In this document: one piece after another, positions 45,249 through 57,128 of the stretch
Layout of the letters: the number at the start of each line of letters is the position of its first letter
How positions within the stretch are numbered: position 1 is the first letter of the stretch
Source of the DNA: Micrasema longulum
Taxonomy: Eukaryota; Arthropoda; Insecta; Trichoptera; Brachycentridae
Reading direction: 5' to 3'
NCBI GenBank assembly: GCA_022494885.1
Contig: JAGVSM010003684.1
Span: forward strand, 124,001 to 188,000
DNA: 64,000 nt
Program-made: the position numbers and the translations under genes
Notes under the pieces: model-generated
What the model was told of the DNA's origin: nothing
The model's input: only the letters and a program-made list of their open reading frames with translations
The model's database searches: none

Positions 45249-46228
45249 TTTTGTGTACATCCGATTATTGTTTCATGGTTTTTGTATTATGAAGTTTTCA
45301 ATTTGTTATTTAGTATTGTAGTTGAATCCAAATTTATAGTTAATATACATTTTATAAGATTTTACAGTGTTTTATTTTGTAATACTTACTCCAAATAAAA
45401 TTTTGAACCTTGATAAGTTTAAATCGAATACAGATTTTAGTCTACATATTTAATTATATGTATTTATGACAATTATTTGTAAATCAAAATGAATTTATTC
45501 CAAACTATTGTTTATCAAAGACAGAATTTTTTTGGGTGGATATCTAGAATTTATAAGACTCATACTTCTACATTCCCCGAAATGAAACACCAATCAATTT
45601 TGATAAACTCTAAACCTTCTATGTCTTTATAATTGTTAGTACCTTTGGCAATTATATCTTATCCGGTAATTGTTCCAGCTTGTGATATATCTAATATTTA
45701 CACCTGATGATGGGTAATTCAGAATACCTGAGACTAGTAGAGTTATTATATATTTATTTATTTTACAAAAACAAACAGTAACATGATATAAAAACATAAA
45801 AATAAATATACAGTTTAAATACAGACCAGCGAAGTTTAAATTAAACTCTTCTTCTTATTTTAATAAATTAATAATAACACTGCAAAATTATTTATTTAGT
45901 ATGTGTATTTTTCTAGCTCTTGACAGGTTTTAGATACATTTTGTAGATCATAGGGTCAAGAATCCCAATGCATGGGCATGCGGTCTGTAGCTGCAAGAAG
46001 TGTTGGGATATTTATTTTATAGCACCCTTGAGGCGATTTTCACAAAAAAATACACTTCATAAATTATCTGTTGTAATAATAATATTAATAATGAAGTAAA
46101 AAAAACCAACAAACAAAAATGTAAACTTAAGTATCATTACAATATGTTATTTTGTATATCCATGAAACTATGAGCAACTACAATATGCAAGTTTATGCAT
46201 GTATACTAAATATAGTCACAATCTCTCT
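45249..46228. other. Interval between LYPLAL1-like gene and IFT80
   Basis: Contains the presumed LYPLAL1-like 3' UTR (AATAAA at 45394-45399). A possible minus-strand polyadenylation signal for IFT80 is TTTATT at 46011-46016. I searched both strands here for the missing IFT80 C-terminal block and saw none. Confidence 0.4.
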
Positions 46229-49200
46229 TCAGATATCTTGCTTTTCAAAGGATGATGGATTCTGAAACATTAATATAACTATATTTTTTTTGATGTAATA
46301 ACTTATATATTTACATATAAGTTATTAATTAAAAAAATACTTGGTACACTTCCACTTATTTATTTTGACCAATTTCTTATGCCCTCTAATGGGCATCTTC
46401 AGACTGGTGAATATTATACAGTGTAAGGATAATTTATATAAATCTAAATATTATCTTAAGTGTAGGTACATTTAAAAATAAATAAGTGGAAGTATACCAA
46501 GTATTTTTTAAATTAATAACATATGCAAATATAAGTTATTATAGTAGGGCCAATTTAATAGGTCACATTTGACATTTGTCGGTTTTAGCTTCATAGTGAG
46601 GTGACCTGCTTAAAAACATCGATTAAAGTGAATGAATCGATTCGGACTTCAAACATAATGTATGTGAATTAAATTCAGTTACTTTTTAAAAAATTTAAAA
46701 AATCAAAAGTCGAATCCCTGTCCCATTATTATTTTCTATCGTAAATTTAAGGAACAAAATAAGATAAGTACATTATTTAACAAAATTATCAACATTCGAT
46801 TTTTCTGGGTAACATCCCTAGTGTAAGAAAAAGGGTTCACTGATTCAACATTGTAACGACATTTAGAACAGAAAAAGTTTATTATGTTTAGAATGGTTTA
46901 TTAGTGAAAGTAAATTGTAAAATTACCTTCTTTTGTCATTTTTACAATAAATATATAATCGTAATTGAAAAAAATTTGGCAATTGTGCAGTTCTAAATTT
47001 GAAAAAATAAATAATATTTTATTGCCGCACTTACAAGGTTGTGTTATTGAATTTTGATGAAGTGTCAAATGTGACCTATTAAATTAGCCCTACTGTACAC
47101 CATTACAATGGAATTCCATCAAGAATTGTCAATAAATAATTTAAATGAAATATATATTTTTTATTACAATATTATACTTTATCTCAAAACTAAATGAATA
47201 TACACAATATATTGATTATCTTCTGTTATAAAATATTACAATGCAGGTGGTTCTTAATTTATATGTTCTTGTACTAAAGGGTACCCTTCTTCCTAGCCCC
47301 TCTTTTTCAACCATAATTATTTTAAATGCATAATAAATATGTGAATGTTCAGATGAAATTATTTGTTACACAATGTACCTTTAATTTTTGTATGTATTCC
47401 ACTTGATGTGGTTGTTTTATAATGGCAAATGCTTCTTCAGCTACATCTAGTTCTCTGTGTTCCCAGGCCAATGCAGCCAAGCATGCCCATAATGATTCAT
47501 CTTTAACTATTCTGCACAGCTATAATAAAAGGAAATATAAGGAAAAATTGATTACTTAGTACTTTATGAATGTCTTGAATTTTTTCTTACTTTGAGAGCC
47601 TTAGACCATTGATTGGCCGCTACTTTCTTTACAAGTTGTGCAGGAAATGGTGATACAGCAATGTGAAGCAGAGAGCCATCCCCTCTCCTTATCACAACTC
47701 TGCCTTCTTCGATATTCACCAGTGTAGGATTCTTACCCAGGTCACTGAAGTCAGAATGAAATTAATACATTTTGAGAAACATACATTTAATAAATTAATA
47801 GAAAATAATACATATTGAATTATTTGTTTTAAAACATTTGAAGCATTTGGCAAATTTAATCAACTGTAATACGTCCATGGACATGGTATTATTTACAGCT
47901 TGTCAATTTAGAGTTGAAAATATTAAAAGTGGAACTACGAAATTTGTAGACTGGCAACACCAATATTTAATTGTCAAAAGTATCGAACATTTTTTGTTTA
48001 GCGTCGGCGTACGAGTTTTCATGTGATATTGATATTTAAATTGGCTTTATGTATTTTAAAAATTTCACTAATTATAAAAACTATTATCAACATGAATAAA
48101 ACAATAATAAGTGGAGGGAGGTAATTTTTAACGTTTTTCAACGTTGTTTGGAAGAATGCAAAGCCGAAAAAATCTCAATGGATATAACGGACGTTTATGG
48201 GCGAACTTCCAAGATGACTGGTACGTATTGAAGTTTTTGCTACTTATTTATTTTTAATTCTGTAACACTTTGAAATGATATATTGAGCACTGTTGCTTGA
48301 AAACACTTGAAAATTACTTTTTATTTGAGATTCTGTTTACATGCTGTTTTGACAGTTCTCTTTAAGCATAATGACACTGTAAATGCAGAATACTGTAAAC
48401 GATATAGAAAAAAAATGTTTTTAGTAAAAATATTTTCAGTTTTATTTGAATAATAACAATTTGAATGCATTTTATTAAAATTTTTCAAACATGTTTTATT
48501 ATTTTATTTTATTTACATAAATATAGAATATTGTTGGCTCTCATAGTTATATTTTTTTTATAAATCTTTTTGCAGGTAAATCAGAAAGTACCATCAGGCG
48601 AATTGTCAAGAAGAGTGAAACAAATGGGGGTAAATTCCAAACTCCAGGCAAAATAAGAAAGGGTCGCCCTCCGAAAGCTTTAGATAATTTTGATATCAGT
48701 GCTATTCGTCAGAAGGTACATTTTTTTTATACAGTTCGAAAGGAAGTTCCCACGTTGAGAAGTTTGTTAGCTGTATTAAAAGAAGACATGGAATTTGATG
48801 GTAGTCACGAATATTTAAGAAAAACCTTAATGTCGATTGGTTTTGTATATAAAAAATGCAAGACAAACCGTGAAATTCTTATAGTAAAAACAAATGTTGC
48901 AGCGAAGAGAGAAGCATATTTAAAAGTTATTATGGATAATAGAATGTTGCCGGAAGAGCTGAGAAAAGATATTGTTTATTTAGATGAAAGTTATATACAT
49001 TCTTCATATTAACTGAAAAAATGTTGGCAATCGGTGAATGTGAGTGGAGTGCGGAATGAAATTTCAAAAGGTAAAAGATGGATTATAGTGCACGCTGGAA
49101 AATGCATTTCATGACATAAGCTCCGAAAACTGGAGAAATTGTTGCCAACATGTAGAAAAAATTGAAAAAAAGTATTATGAGGATGGAAACACCTTGTATG

Positions 49201-52200
49201 GAAATATTGATGACTTGATAATTTAAGTAAATAACGGTGACAGCGACACCTGCAACATGGAAGATGAAGCTGTACTCAGTATTATAGAAGAATATCCATT
49301 TTTGGGTGTTGAGTTTTTAGATTCTGAATCTGATTCTCAATGAGATTTAAATATGTTTTTTATCTATATATATTATAAAGAAGAGTGTCCGTCGGTCTTT
49401 CCGTTTGTATTCTATACAAATCTTTAAAACACGAGGAATGTCACCGTCTATATGAAACCACCTTATATTATATTTAAAGTTACATGTTATTATTTTTTTT
49501 CTACCAACTTGTGTTAAAAAACATTAACAATTCTATCTTTACTGTATGTTTCGATAATAAAAATATTTTACTATTAAGTTATGTTTGTATGTTATTTATT
49601 GTATTTCATTTAATTTTGAGATCAGTGGGTACCTATCTATATTGCAATGAAAAAATATTTTTGTGTAATTAATATTTTACAAAATTGTAGGATACACAGC
49701 TTTACATTTCCAGCATATGTTCTATTTTTAGTATTGCCATTTAAACAACAGTGGCGCCCTCCCTTGTTTTCTACTCTTTATTGACAGACTGTAACCATCA
49801 AAATTTTTCATTTGAAATATTTATAGATATTTACAATTTTCTAAAATCGCTTTCTTTTACAATATTACCTGCTGAAGACAACTCCCAAAATGTAAATATG
49901 CCCAAAAAATACTTTGACAGTCAGGTTGATATAATACTTTTTTTTTGATTACCCCATTTTGCTGACTTGTTATCAAAAGAAATATTTTCTTAAGCTTAGG
50001 TATATCTTCTACACGCTTATTTACATTTTATTGATATTTTACCAAGATATTTTTTCGGGGACATTTCTGGTTTTCATTAATTTACCTGACATCTCTGTGA
50101 ATTGTTGTAAAACCAAGGAATGCAGGTGCACGTGGACATCCAAATAGCGTCAATCTTCCTTCTTGTAGAGCCACTAATACAGCTGCATCCTCATTCCAAC
50201 ACATACCGCCAACTTGAACAGCTTGGTCGTCAAAACAATGATTTATTGTCAGGATATTTAATTTTTAGAAATATATTCTAATATTGTTAGTTTGTCGAGA
50301 CTTACCTAGTTTATGAAATTTTATTTTGCTCTCTTTTACGGATGCAATGTAAAGGTCTTTATTGAAATCTATGACTGAAAGTTGCCTTTCATTTATCGGT
50401 CCAGATTGACTTAATGAGATTTGCGAAACTTGCATGGAATGTGAAGTACTTGTGATGGTGTGATCTGCAGAACTACGGACTGCAAGACCAGTTGGAAGGT
50501 CGAACATGTGGATAACTGCAACAATTTAATTATCAGTTAAAATAATTGGTAGCTTAGCAATAGGAAATATGTGGTATTTTGTGGTTAAATAAGTCTACAA
50601 ACTTTTCGGATCATTCTGATCGACCACAGCCATAATATCAGGTCCTAGTGTAATGCAGTTTTTTGACAGTATATCGAGCCTCATAGATCCCCAGCGAGGA
50701 CTTGCGATGAGCCGGCCCAAATAACTGTACACATTAACGCTCGATCGTTCTACTAAACAGAAGCATCTAAAGCATAAAAAATATTTTATTTGACTAATTT
50801 TATTGTTAAACTTTTTACATTATTTAAAAAAAATATGTATATACAAATTGAGGCTTATTGTTCAGCGGTAATTCAATGTGAAATAATGCAATAATTTATA
50901 GGTAATTTGAGTAGTAGATGTAGAACAACATAAATTATTCAGATGAACAGTGCCAAGAATGGAAAATAAATCTTTAAGATAGCATATTTGATGTTAGAGG
51001 TTGAATTATTTATTATTCAATTAAAAAATGAAAGCATTGAAAAATATGAGTAGTTAATAAAACGAACCTTTCAGAGAGATGGACCATGCAAATATTTCCT
51101 TCTTTTAGATCGAAGATAACAGGAGTATTCCAACTAATGGAAGAATGAATGTAGCACTGCTTAGCTGTTACTGCTATAAGATGACCATGGCCCATCGCTA
51201 TTTGAATTATTCGGTTAGGAAAATCTAGTTGATCAGTTGTATCGATGGCAATATCTTTGATAGTGATGGTTTTACGACCAGTTAAGGTACACGTGAAATT
51301 TTTCCAGTCGATTTGCCTATAAATAAAAATTCCAATTTCGGTGATGAATATAGAAATGTATATGCACGAAGATTTTATGCATATTTTTACCTTTGTATGA
51401 TGTGGGCAAATAATATGTGTCCATTAGCACAACCTGCTGCTATTTGAGTTCCATCAGATGACCAAGAAATACTTTGAATATTTCCAGTTGTTGGCCTTTC
51501 CAAGCAATGAGACCACTAAAATTTATTACTGTACATACTATTAAGAATTTAAAATTTACTAAATAACGAAGCATAAATTGTCACCATAAATACCAAATGG
51601 CATATTACATCGCCGGGTTTCTGGCAAAAGTTGGTAACTGCAGATTTTTGAACAATGAGATGTCTTCATAAATGGCTTCAAATAATCTTTGTTCAAAAAG
51701 TAAATAAAAATATTTCATATTTTATAAATACAAAAAATAATATTTAATAACATTCAACTGGCATTTTTATTAGAATTATTGATTTGGGATGAGCATTTAA
51801 CTTTAAAAGTGCAATATCTCACAACTAGTAAACTATAGTTACAAACTTGTGCCAGAAACCCGACGATATATGTTATTCCAGCTGATATACCCACAGTTCC
51901 ATCTTTTAAAAAATATAAGTTTGAAAATGAAATAAACAGCATTAAATGAAGTAAATATAATATTATCTGTTATGCTAAATTAACATAATTTAGTACTTAC
52001 ACCTGTCGCGTCACAGAGCCTTAAAATATTATATCCCGCGATAGCAAATACCTCTCCTGCTGGAGCCCAACTTACTGATAGGATGGGAGTATCATGTTTC
52101 ATGCTATTGGATAACTGCTGGCCAAACAGATCCCATGTCTAAAAGTACAAGTTATAATATTTGAAATATTTATGTGACTTGTTTCAGGTCAATTCAAGCA

Positions 52201-55158
52201 TAAGGATTTTTAAATTGATATAAAAGTGTTCAATAATTTAGTACAAGTCTTCAAGATACATATTATGTTGATACAGCTAGTATCAAATGTAAAAAAACAG
52301 GTGTTGGTTATCTAAAACACTCGGTTAGTAATAATGATTTTAATAAATGTTATCATATGAGTGGAAAATATGGGTTCTGTAGTAATGTAGTAATGAATTC
52401 TGTGGAACAGATCAATATTGGCTTACTATTATTGTAAATTAAGCTACAAATGATTTTGGTAAAACAGGAGGTAAAATTAACAGATCAATATTGGCTTACT
52501 ATTATTGTAAATTAAGTTACAAATGATTTTGGTAAAACAGGAGGTAAAATTTACTTTATAGACTCCATCTTCTCCTCCAGACACAATCAGATTTTTGTTG
52601 AAATTCCAGGCAACCGATAGAACTAAACCTTCGTGAGCTTTCCACTATAAATAAAAAGTAGCATTATTGTAATGACATTGTGGATAATATTTTTATTTTA
52701 TGATGATATTAGCAATCTTGTAAATGGAGTTGATGGTGTTTGACCATTAAATGCACATGAATACATTATTTTAAATATGTAAATAATTTTCCTAGATAAG
52801 TTTTAAAATAAATTTCAGAGTCAAAATATTTAAAAAAAAGTGAAAAGCAATCCAACCTACTTATAAACGGTTTTATAATATCCTACATACAATGCGTTTT
52901 TTTTGCAATGCCAAATGAATATTGGGTGAAGAATACAGAAAAAGTAAAAGCCAAAAATGTACATTATAAGAAATGCCACACATTTACCTGCACAGTTCTT
53001 GTATTACCCTGTAAATGGGTAATTATCAGACTGTTCGCTTGTGCATGTAGGGTGGAGGATCCCATGGGGCCCCATGTAGCAGCGTATATTGGAACCCCAG
53101 CACTTGCCACTATAGATCTTGCCAACCCACTACGAGACCAAACTTTGAGTAGACCATCTTCACCGGCTAAAATTTTTTTTGTTAGGATTTATGTAATCCG
53201 ATTACAGCCTGACCTTCAAAATAAAGTATTTGACTTTTTCCAAAGAGTTGTTCTTTGAAATTTGTCCCTAGGGGTCAACACAAGGTTCCAGATTCATTTC
53301 TTGGTAGTTTTGATATTTTAAAAATATTATTTTCAACGAGATATTGAAATATTTTTGATCTTAGATCGTTTTTTAAATTAGAAGAACAGTCTTTTATAAA
53401 TTTAAAATCAGAGAGAAAAAGCAACCTGTTAAAAAACCTGCTCCATCCGGACTCCAGTGACCAGCCAAACAAGCCCCTTCATGGGCATTAACTGATTTTT
53501 CTATGCGCCCATTTTGAGTTAGTATATGGAATCTATCAAAAATTCAATAAACATGTTCTTTTATGATCTTTAATTATAAATTCAATATATTTTTTGACTG
53601 ATTTTTTAAATGTAGATGAATTCATGGTGTCTTGTTAATTTGTATCTCTATGTTTGTTGAGGTACAAACACGTTAGTTTAATAGGGTTTTTAATCATGCA
53701 TTTCTCACTAAATTATATCCTAAAAATATATGTCACTCATTCATGAAATACATAATTTGATAGAAGGTGTTATGTTATGTTCATCTGTGGGTTAGTTTAA
53801 TAGAAATGTTAGTTTCGGTATCATAAGTTCCCAGCGACCTCTGTAATGTAATGGTCACAGTAACCACGAGGCAAGGGACAAAGACAAGGGCTAGAGGTGA
53901 TTTTACTTTAAAAAAAAAACAGACTATATTAACTATGCCAAAGAAGTATGTATGTATATTTTTTTACCTTCCATCTGCCGTAGTAAGCAAAATGCTCTCT
54001 TGGCTTTGTTTAGTTCCAGTAAGTCCAGTTCCTATTTTGGGAAATAAATTAATAGATGTTGGAAATAAATTTTCAGGTAAAGTTGTCACTAATATTGCTT
54101 CACCCATAACCAAATTCCACTTTAACAGCGTGTGGTCGTCACTGTAAAAATTTAATCAGATTGTTTATTAATTTGTTGAAAATATTTGCATAATAATACT
54201 TACATCTAAAGTAAACAGGTTCTTGTATTAGTTTTCCTATCTAATAAATCAATAACTCATTTACTTACAGAATTTAGGGACAACTAGCCCATCTATGTAA
54301 GTATTAATTTACAGACTTCAAATACTCTGAAATTTCTTGGGGAAAATTCATTATCATTGATAAGATTTAAAAATAATAAACAACAGGATGGCACTGTGGG
54401 AAGGGTGATGAAACCGGTTTTTGGCCCATCAAACTATGCGTATTTAAAAGTCAACCTGTCATTTATTAAAAAATACAATGCGATGTTTTTACTCAAAATG
54501 TTTTTAAAAAAAAAAAACATTTGCTTTATATTCGGCAGTAAAGATTAGTGAATTTTTCCTTTCATTCCTCCTCCAAACATATACACTGCGTTTTATTCGG
54601 GTTAATATGACATTTACTTCAATTCGTTCCGTATATTTCAACAGAGATGGGAAGTCTAGGCATTTACAAAACTTTTGACCACAAAAATTGGAATATCTAA
54701 ACTTGGTTTACTGGTTAGCATATTATATCTGAGGTTCTGGATTTAATTCCCTGCAAAAGGTCAATGTAAAATATCTATTCGATTAGTAATTTTCCACTGC
54801 AGCATTTCAATGTACCCGAGCTGATACTCGAAACGCAAATATGATCATCTTACTTCCATGTAAATATAAGTATATTACAGATGATGCCTATATGCTGCAT
54901 TTAATATCCAATGGGGTAACTTAAATAATAATAGAAGAAGATAATGTAATATGTACCAAATGATGACGATTTTTTTTTATTTGACACAAATCATAATTTT
55001 AATTAATAAAAATGCGATATTCTATTTTGTCTACAATTTTTATTTTAATGATAGTTTTGTTACCTGCACGAATATAATTCCTCTGGGTTGTTCCAGCCAA
55101 CACAAGAAACAATGTCGCTGTGTTTTGATTCGGCTGAAAACGATATTTTTAACTTCAT
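46229..55158 (-). CDS. IFT80: Intraflagellar transport protein 80
   Basis: Firm exons in transcript order are 55064-55158, 53968-54141, 53426-53532, 52988-53166, 52555-52644, 52001-52138, 51391-51515, 51068-51316, 50603-50766, 50306-50515, 50086-50221, 47591-47744 and 47379-47519, giving 654 in-phase codons. A tentative last exon, 46229-46261, adds [10 protein letters not shown] and a stop. Two WD40 propellers are followed by the start of the helical tail. Diagnostic blocks: [68 protein letters not shown] and [21 protein letters not shown]80 is an IFT-B subunit moving cargo in cilia. The protein would be ~664 residues against 777 in human, lacking most of the C-terminal helical region. The acceptor at 50222-50223 has a poor pyrimidine tract. 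Intron 11 holds a transposase; the last intron holds nested repeats. Confidence 0.92.
46360..46409 (-). ncRNA. Diverged hammerhead-like motif
   Basis: On the minus strand: CACCAGT (46409-46403), CTGAAGA (46402-46396), a perfect stem TGCCC/GGGCA with 6-nt loop (46395-46380), then TAA, GAAA (46376-46373), TT, G, GTC. The stem II and core are recognisable. However, three extra bases precede GAAA and the sequence after GTC does not pair with CACCAGT. It is probably an inactive relative. Confidence 0.45.
46542..47095. mobile_element. TA-flanked non-autonomous DNA transposon
   Basis: Terminal inverted repeats of ~38 bp, (T/C)AGTAGGGCYAATTTAATA followed by GGTCACATTTGACA, bound a 554-bp unit flanked by TA (46540-46541 and 47096-47097). 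There is no coding capacity. It is inserted into the arm of the Penelope-like foldback. Confidence 0.85.
48118..49345 (+). pseudogene. Intron-containing DDE-type transposase, decayed
   Basis: Plus-strand segments encode [25 protein letters not shown], then after a GT-AG interval (GTACGT at 48221; acceptor TTTTTGCAG before 48576) [52 protein letters not shown] and [12 protein letters not shown] followed by a stop. The HTH-like start and the LDES..HSS block fit a Tc1/mariner-related (DDE superfamily) transposase. Later sequence is full of stops. It lies antisense in IFT80 intron 11. Terminal repeats were not identified. Confidence 0.6.
52406..52551. repeat. 73-bp tandem duplication at an IFT80 splice donor
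   Basis: Units 52406-52478 and 52479-52551 differ at one visible position (AAGCTA versus AAGTTA). The second copy ends 3 bp from the intron side of the exon 5 donor (GT at 52554-52553). The near identity implies a recent event, or an assembly artefact. Confidence 0.9.
54695..54895 (+). repeat. tRNA-like SINE, family S2, diverged copy (IFT80 intron 1)
   Basis: TTGGTTTACTGGTTAGCATA and a damaged B box are followed by the S2 body (GATCATCTTACTTCCATGTA). Confidence 0.5.
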
Positions 55159-55527
55159 AGTTTTGATAAATAAATAAAAACTACAATCTAACAATGATAG
55201 TAATTTTAAATTTGATTATGTTTAACATTTGTATAAATGTAAATTGTCATATATTATTGTTGCTATGGTAATAAGTTCAATGTTGCTTTATGCAAAAATA
55301 TAACTATGAAAAACCACTAAAAACGGATTTTTATTATAGTTTTTCCTTATGGCAAGGCATTTCATCACATGTGTTTATGTCAGCAGTTCTTAACCTCAAT
55401 TTCCTGACATACCGCAGCTCGACTTTTGTATTTATAAAAAGTAACTATCTAAACATTAAAGTGTATTAAGTATAAATATATTATCTGATTAAAGTAATTA
55501 GTAATTAATAGTGATTCCGTATTTAAA
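55159..55527. promoter_or_regulatory. Divergent IFT80-PRMT3 promoter region
   Basis: Only 369 bp separate the IFT80 start codon (minus, 55158) and the PRMT3 start codon (plus, 55528). Both promoters and 5' leaders must fit here unless upstream exons exist. No TATA box or known factor site is assigned. Confidence 0.6.
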
Positions 55528-57090
55528 ATGGAAGACGTGCCGGATCTGAGCAGCGATGAAGAATCTACCAGAGAAGACGAATGGGAAGAAATGGAAGTAA
55601 CAAACAACGATAAACTGGTTTGTCTTTTCTGCAAAGAAACGTTTCCAAATGTAAATGCCGGATATGATCACTGTAAATCTGCCCATAACTTTGATATTGC
55701 ATTCCTTAAAATAAAACACAACATGGATTTTTATTCTTACATAAAACTAATAACTTACATCAGAACAACGAAGTGCGATGCTATTTCCATTACCAGTGCC
55801 CTTAAACCCCTCTGGTTAGATGATATATATTTAAAACCTATCCGAGAAGAAGATTGGCTTACATTTGATTTCGATTCTTTGAATGAAGGAGTCGAATCTC
55901 CAAAAGCAACTTTTCACGCCAACGTTGAGAATGGGTTGGTTACATTATCCGAAGCTCATTTCACTGAGTTGCAAAGAACTATTCAGTCACTCACTGCCAA
56001 ACTTAATGAGGCGCACACGTTTCTCTCTCTTTCTAAAGAAGACATGGAAACCATGAAAAAGTCCATGCATAAAATTATTAACGAAGGAGGTGGAGATACA
56101 TCAGGTTCTACAGCTCAAGCTGATTGCGTATCAAAAGTAAATATAGATGATGATGAAGGTTACTTCCATACTTACGCTCATTTTGGAATACACCATGACA
56201 TGCTGTTTGATAAAGTTCGGACAGAATCTTATCAATCCGCAATTATGAACAATACTCAAACATTTCAAGATAAAGTGGTGATGGATTTAGGTTGTGGGAC
56301 TGGAATTCTGTCCATGTTTGCTGCTTCCGCCGGTGCCAAAAAAGTTATCGCCATAGACCAGTCTGACATAGTTTACAATGCGATGGATATTGTGCAAGAG
56401 AATAACCTCCAACATAAAATAAACATCATAAAAGGCAGACTAGAAGATACAAAATTAACTGAAAAGTTTGATATTATTGTATCCGAATGGATGGGATACT
56501 TTTTGCTGTTCGAAGGCATGTTAGATAGTTTTATTTATGCTCGAGATAATTACCTCAAGGCTGGGGGTATCTTGCTGCCCAATAAATGTAATATTAGTCT
56601 CATGGGCAGTGGTGATTATGAAACACACCATAAATTTATCAGCTGCTGGTCGGATGTGTACGGATATAAAATGAACTGTATGAAAAGTGAAGTAATAAGA
56701 GAAGCCAGTATTGACATTGTGAATCCGGCACATTTATTAACATCATCTTGCGAGTTGTGTAATATTGATTTGAACACTTGTACAGTTAACACTGTTAATT
56801 TCTCATCTGAATTTAAGTTAAGTGTTTTAAGGGACGGTGAATTATCATTTTTTGTCGGCTATTTTGATACATTTTTTGATCTGCCTTGTCCTATTAGCTT
56901 TTCTACCGGCCCGGAAGTAACATCTACCCACTGGAAACAGACTGTGTTTTATTTGAGGGAGCCTATCCCTGTAAAGAAAGGTGATTGCTTATCCGGATCC
57001 TTAAACTGCTCTCGGAACAAATATGATATCCGGAGCTTAGTTATAGAAATTAATGTTTTAGGAAAAACACACAAATATATGTTGGGTTAA
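55528..57090 (+). CDS. PRMT3: Protein arginine N-methyltransferase 3
   Basis: An intronless frame of 520 residues begins MEDVPDLSSDEE, with an acidic N-terminus like other PRMT3 proteins. Residues 32-53 form the diagnostic C2H2 zinc finger (C32, C35, H48, H53), which distinguishes PRMT3 from PRMT1. The S-adenosylmethionine motif I (VVMDLGCGTGILSMFAAS) starts near residue 250. The double-E loop SEWMGYFLLFEGM carries E320 and E329, and the THW motif is at 467-469. The C-terminal beta-barrel ends LGKTHKYMLG. The enzyme dimethylates arginines asymmetrically in the cytosol, ribosomal protein uS5 being the best-known substrate (family knowledge). The length is close to human (531). AATAAA lies at 57123-57128. 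It is divergent to IFT80. Confidence 0.97.
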   Translation: MEDVPDLSSDEESTREDEWEEMEVTNNDKLVCLFCKETFPNVNAGYDHCKSAHNFDIAFLKIKHNMDFYSYIKLITYIRTTKCDAISITSALKPLWLDDIYLKPIREEDWLTFDFDSLNEGVESPKATFHANVENGLVTLSEAHFTELQRTIQSLTAKLNEAHTFLSLSKEDMETMKKSMHKIINEGGGDTSGSTAQADCVSKVNIDDDEGYFHTYAHFGIHHDMLFDKVRTESYQSAIMNNTQTFQDKVVMDLGCGTGILSMFAASAGAKKVIAIDQSDIVYNAMDIVQENNLQHKINIIKGRLEDTKLTEKFDIIVSEWMGYFLLFEGMLDSFIYARDNYLKAGGILLPNKCNISLMGSGDYETHHKFISCWSDVYGYKMNCMKSEVIREASIDIVNPAHLLTSSCELCNIDLNTCTVNTVNFSSEFKLSVLRDGELSFFVGYFDTFFDLPCPISFSTGPEVTSTHWKQTVFYLREPIPVKKGDCLSGSLNCSRNKYDIRSLVIEINVLGKTHKYMLG

Positions 57091-57128
57091 ATTTTTATTA
57101 TGTATTTTTTATACAAATGTGAAATAAA

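Larger units (their letters stand above)
46300..47160 (-). mobile_element. Penelope-like foldback, split by a TA-flanked MITE
   Basis: Two inverted arms contain TTAATTAAAAAAATACTTGG / CCAAGTATTTTTTAAATTAA and TCCACTTATTTATTTT / AAAATAAATAAGTGGA (46324-46365 and 46475-46518). The outer sequence CATCAAGAATTGTCAATA at about 47115-47133 matches the arm ends of the 6480-7950 and 36413-36578 elements. A 554-bp element (46542-47095) interrupts the right arm. The whole lies in the presumed last IFT80 intron. Confidence 0.55.
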
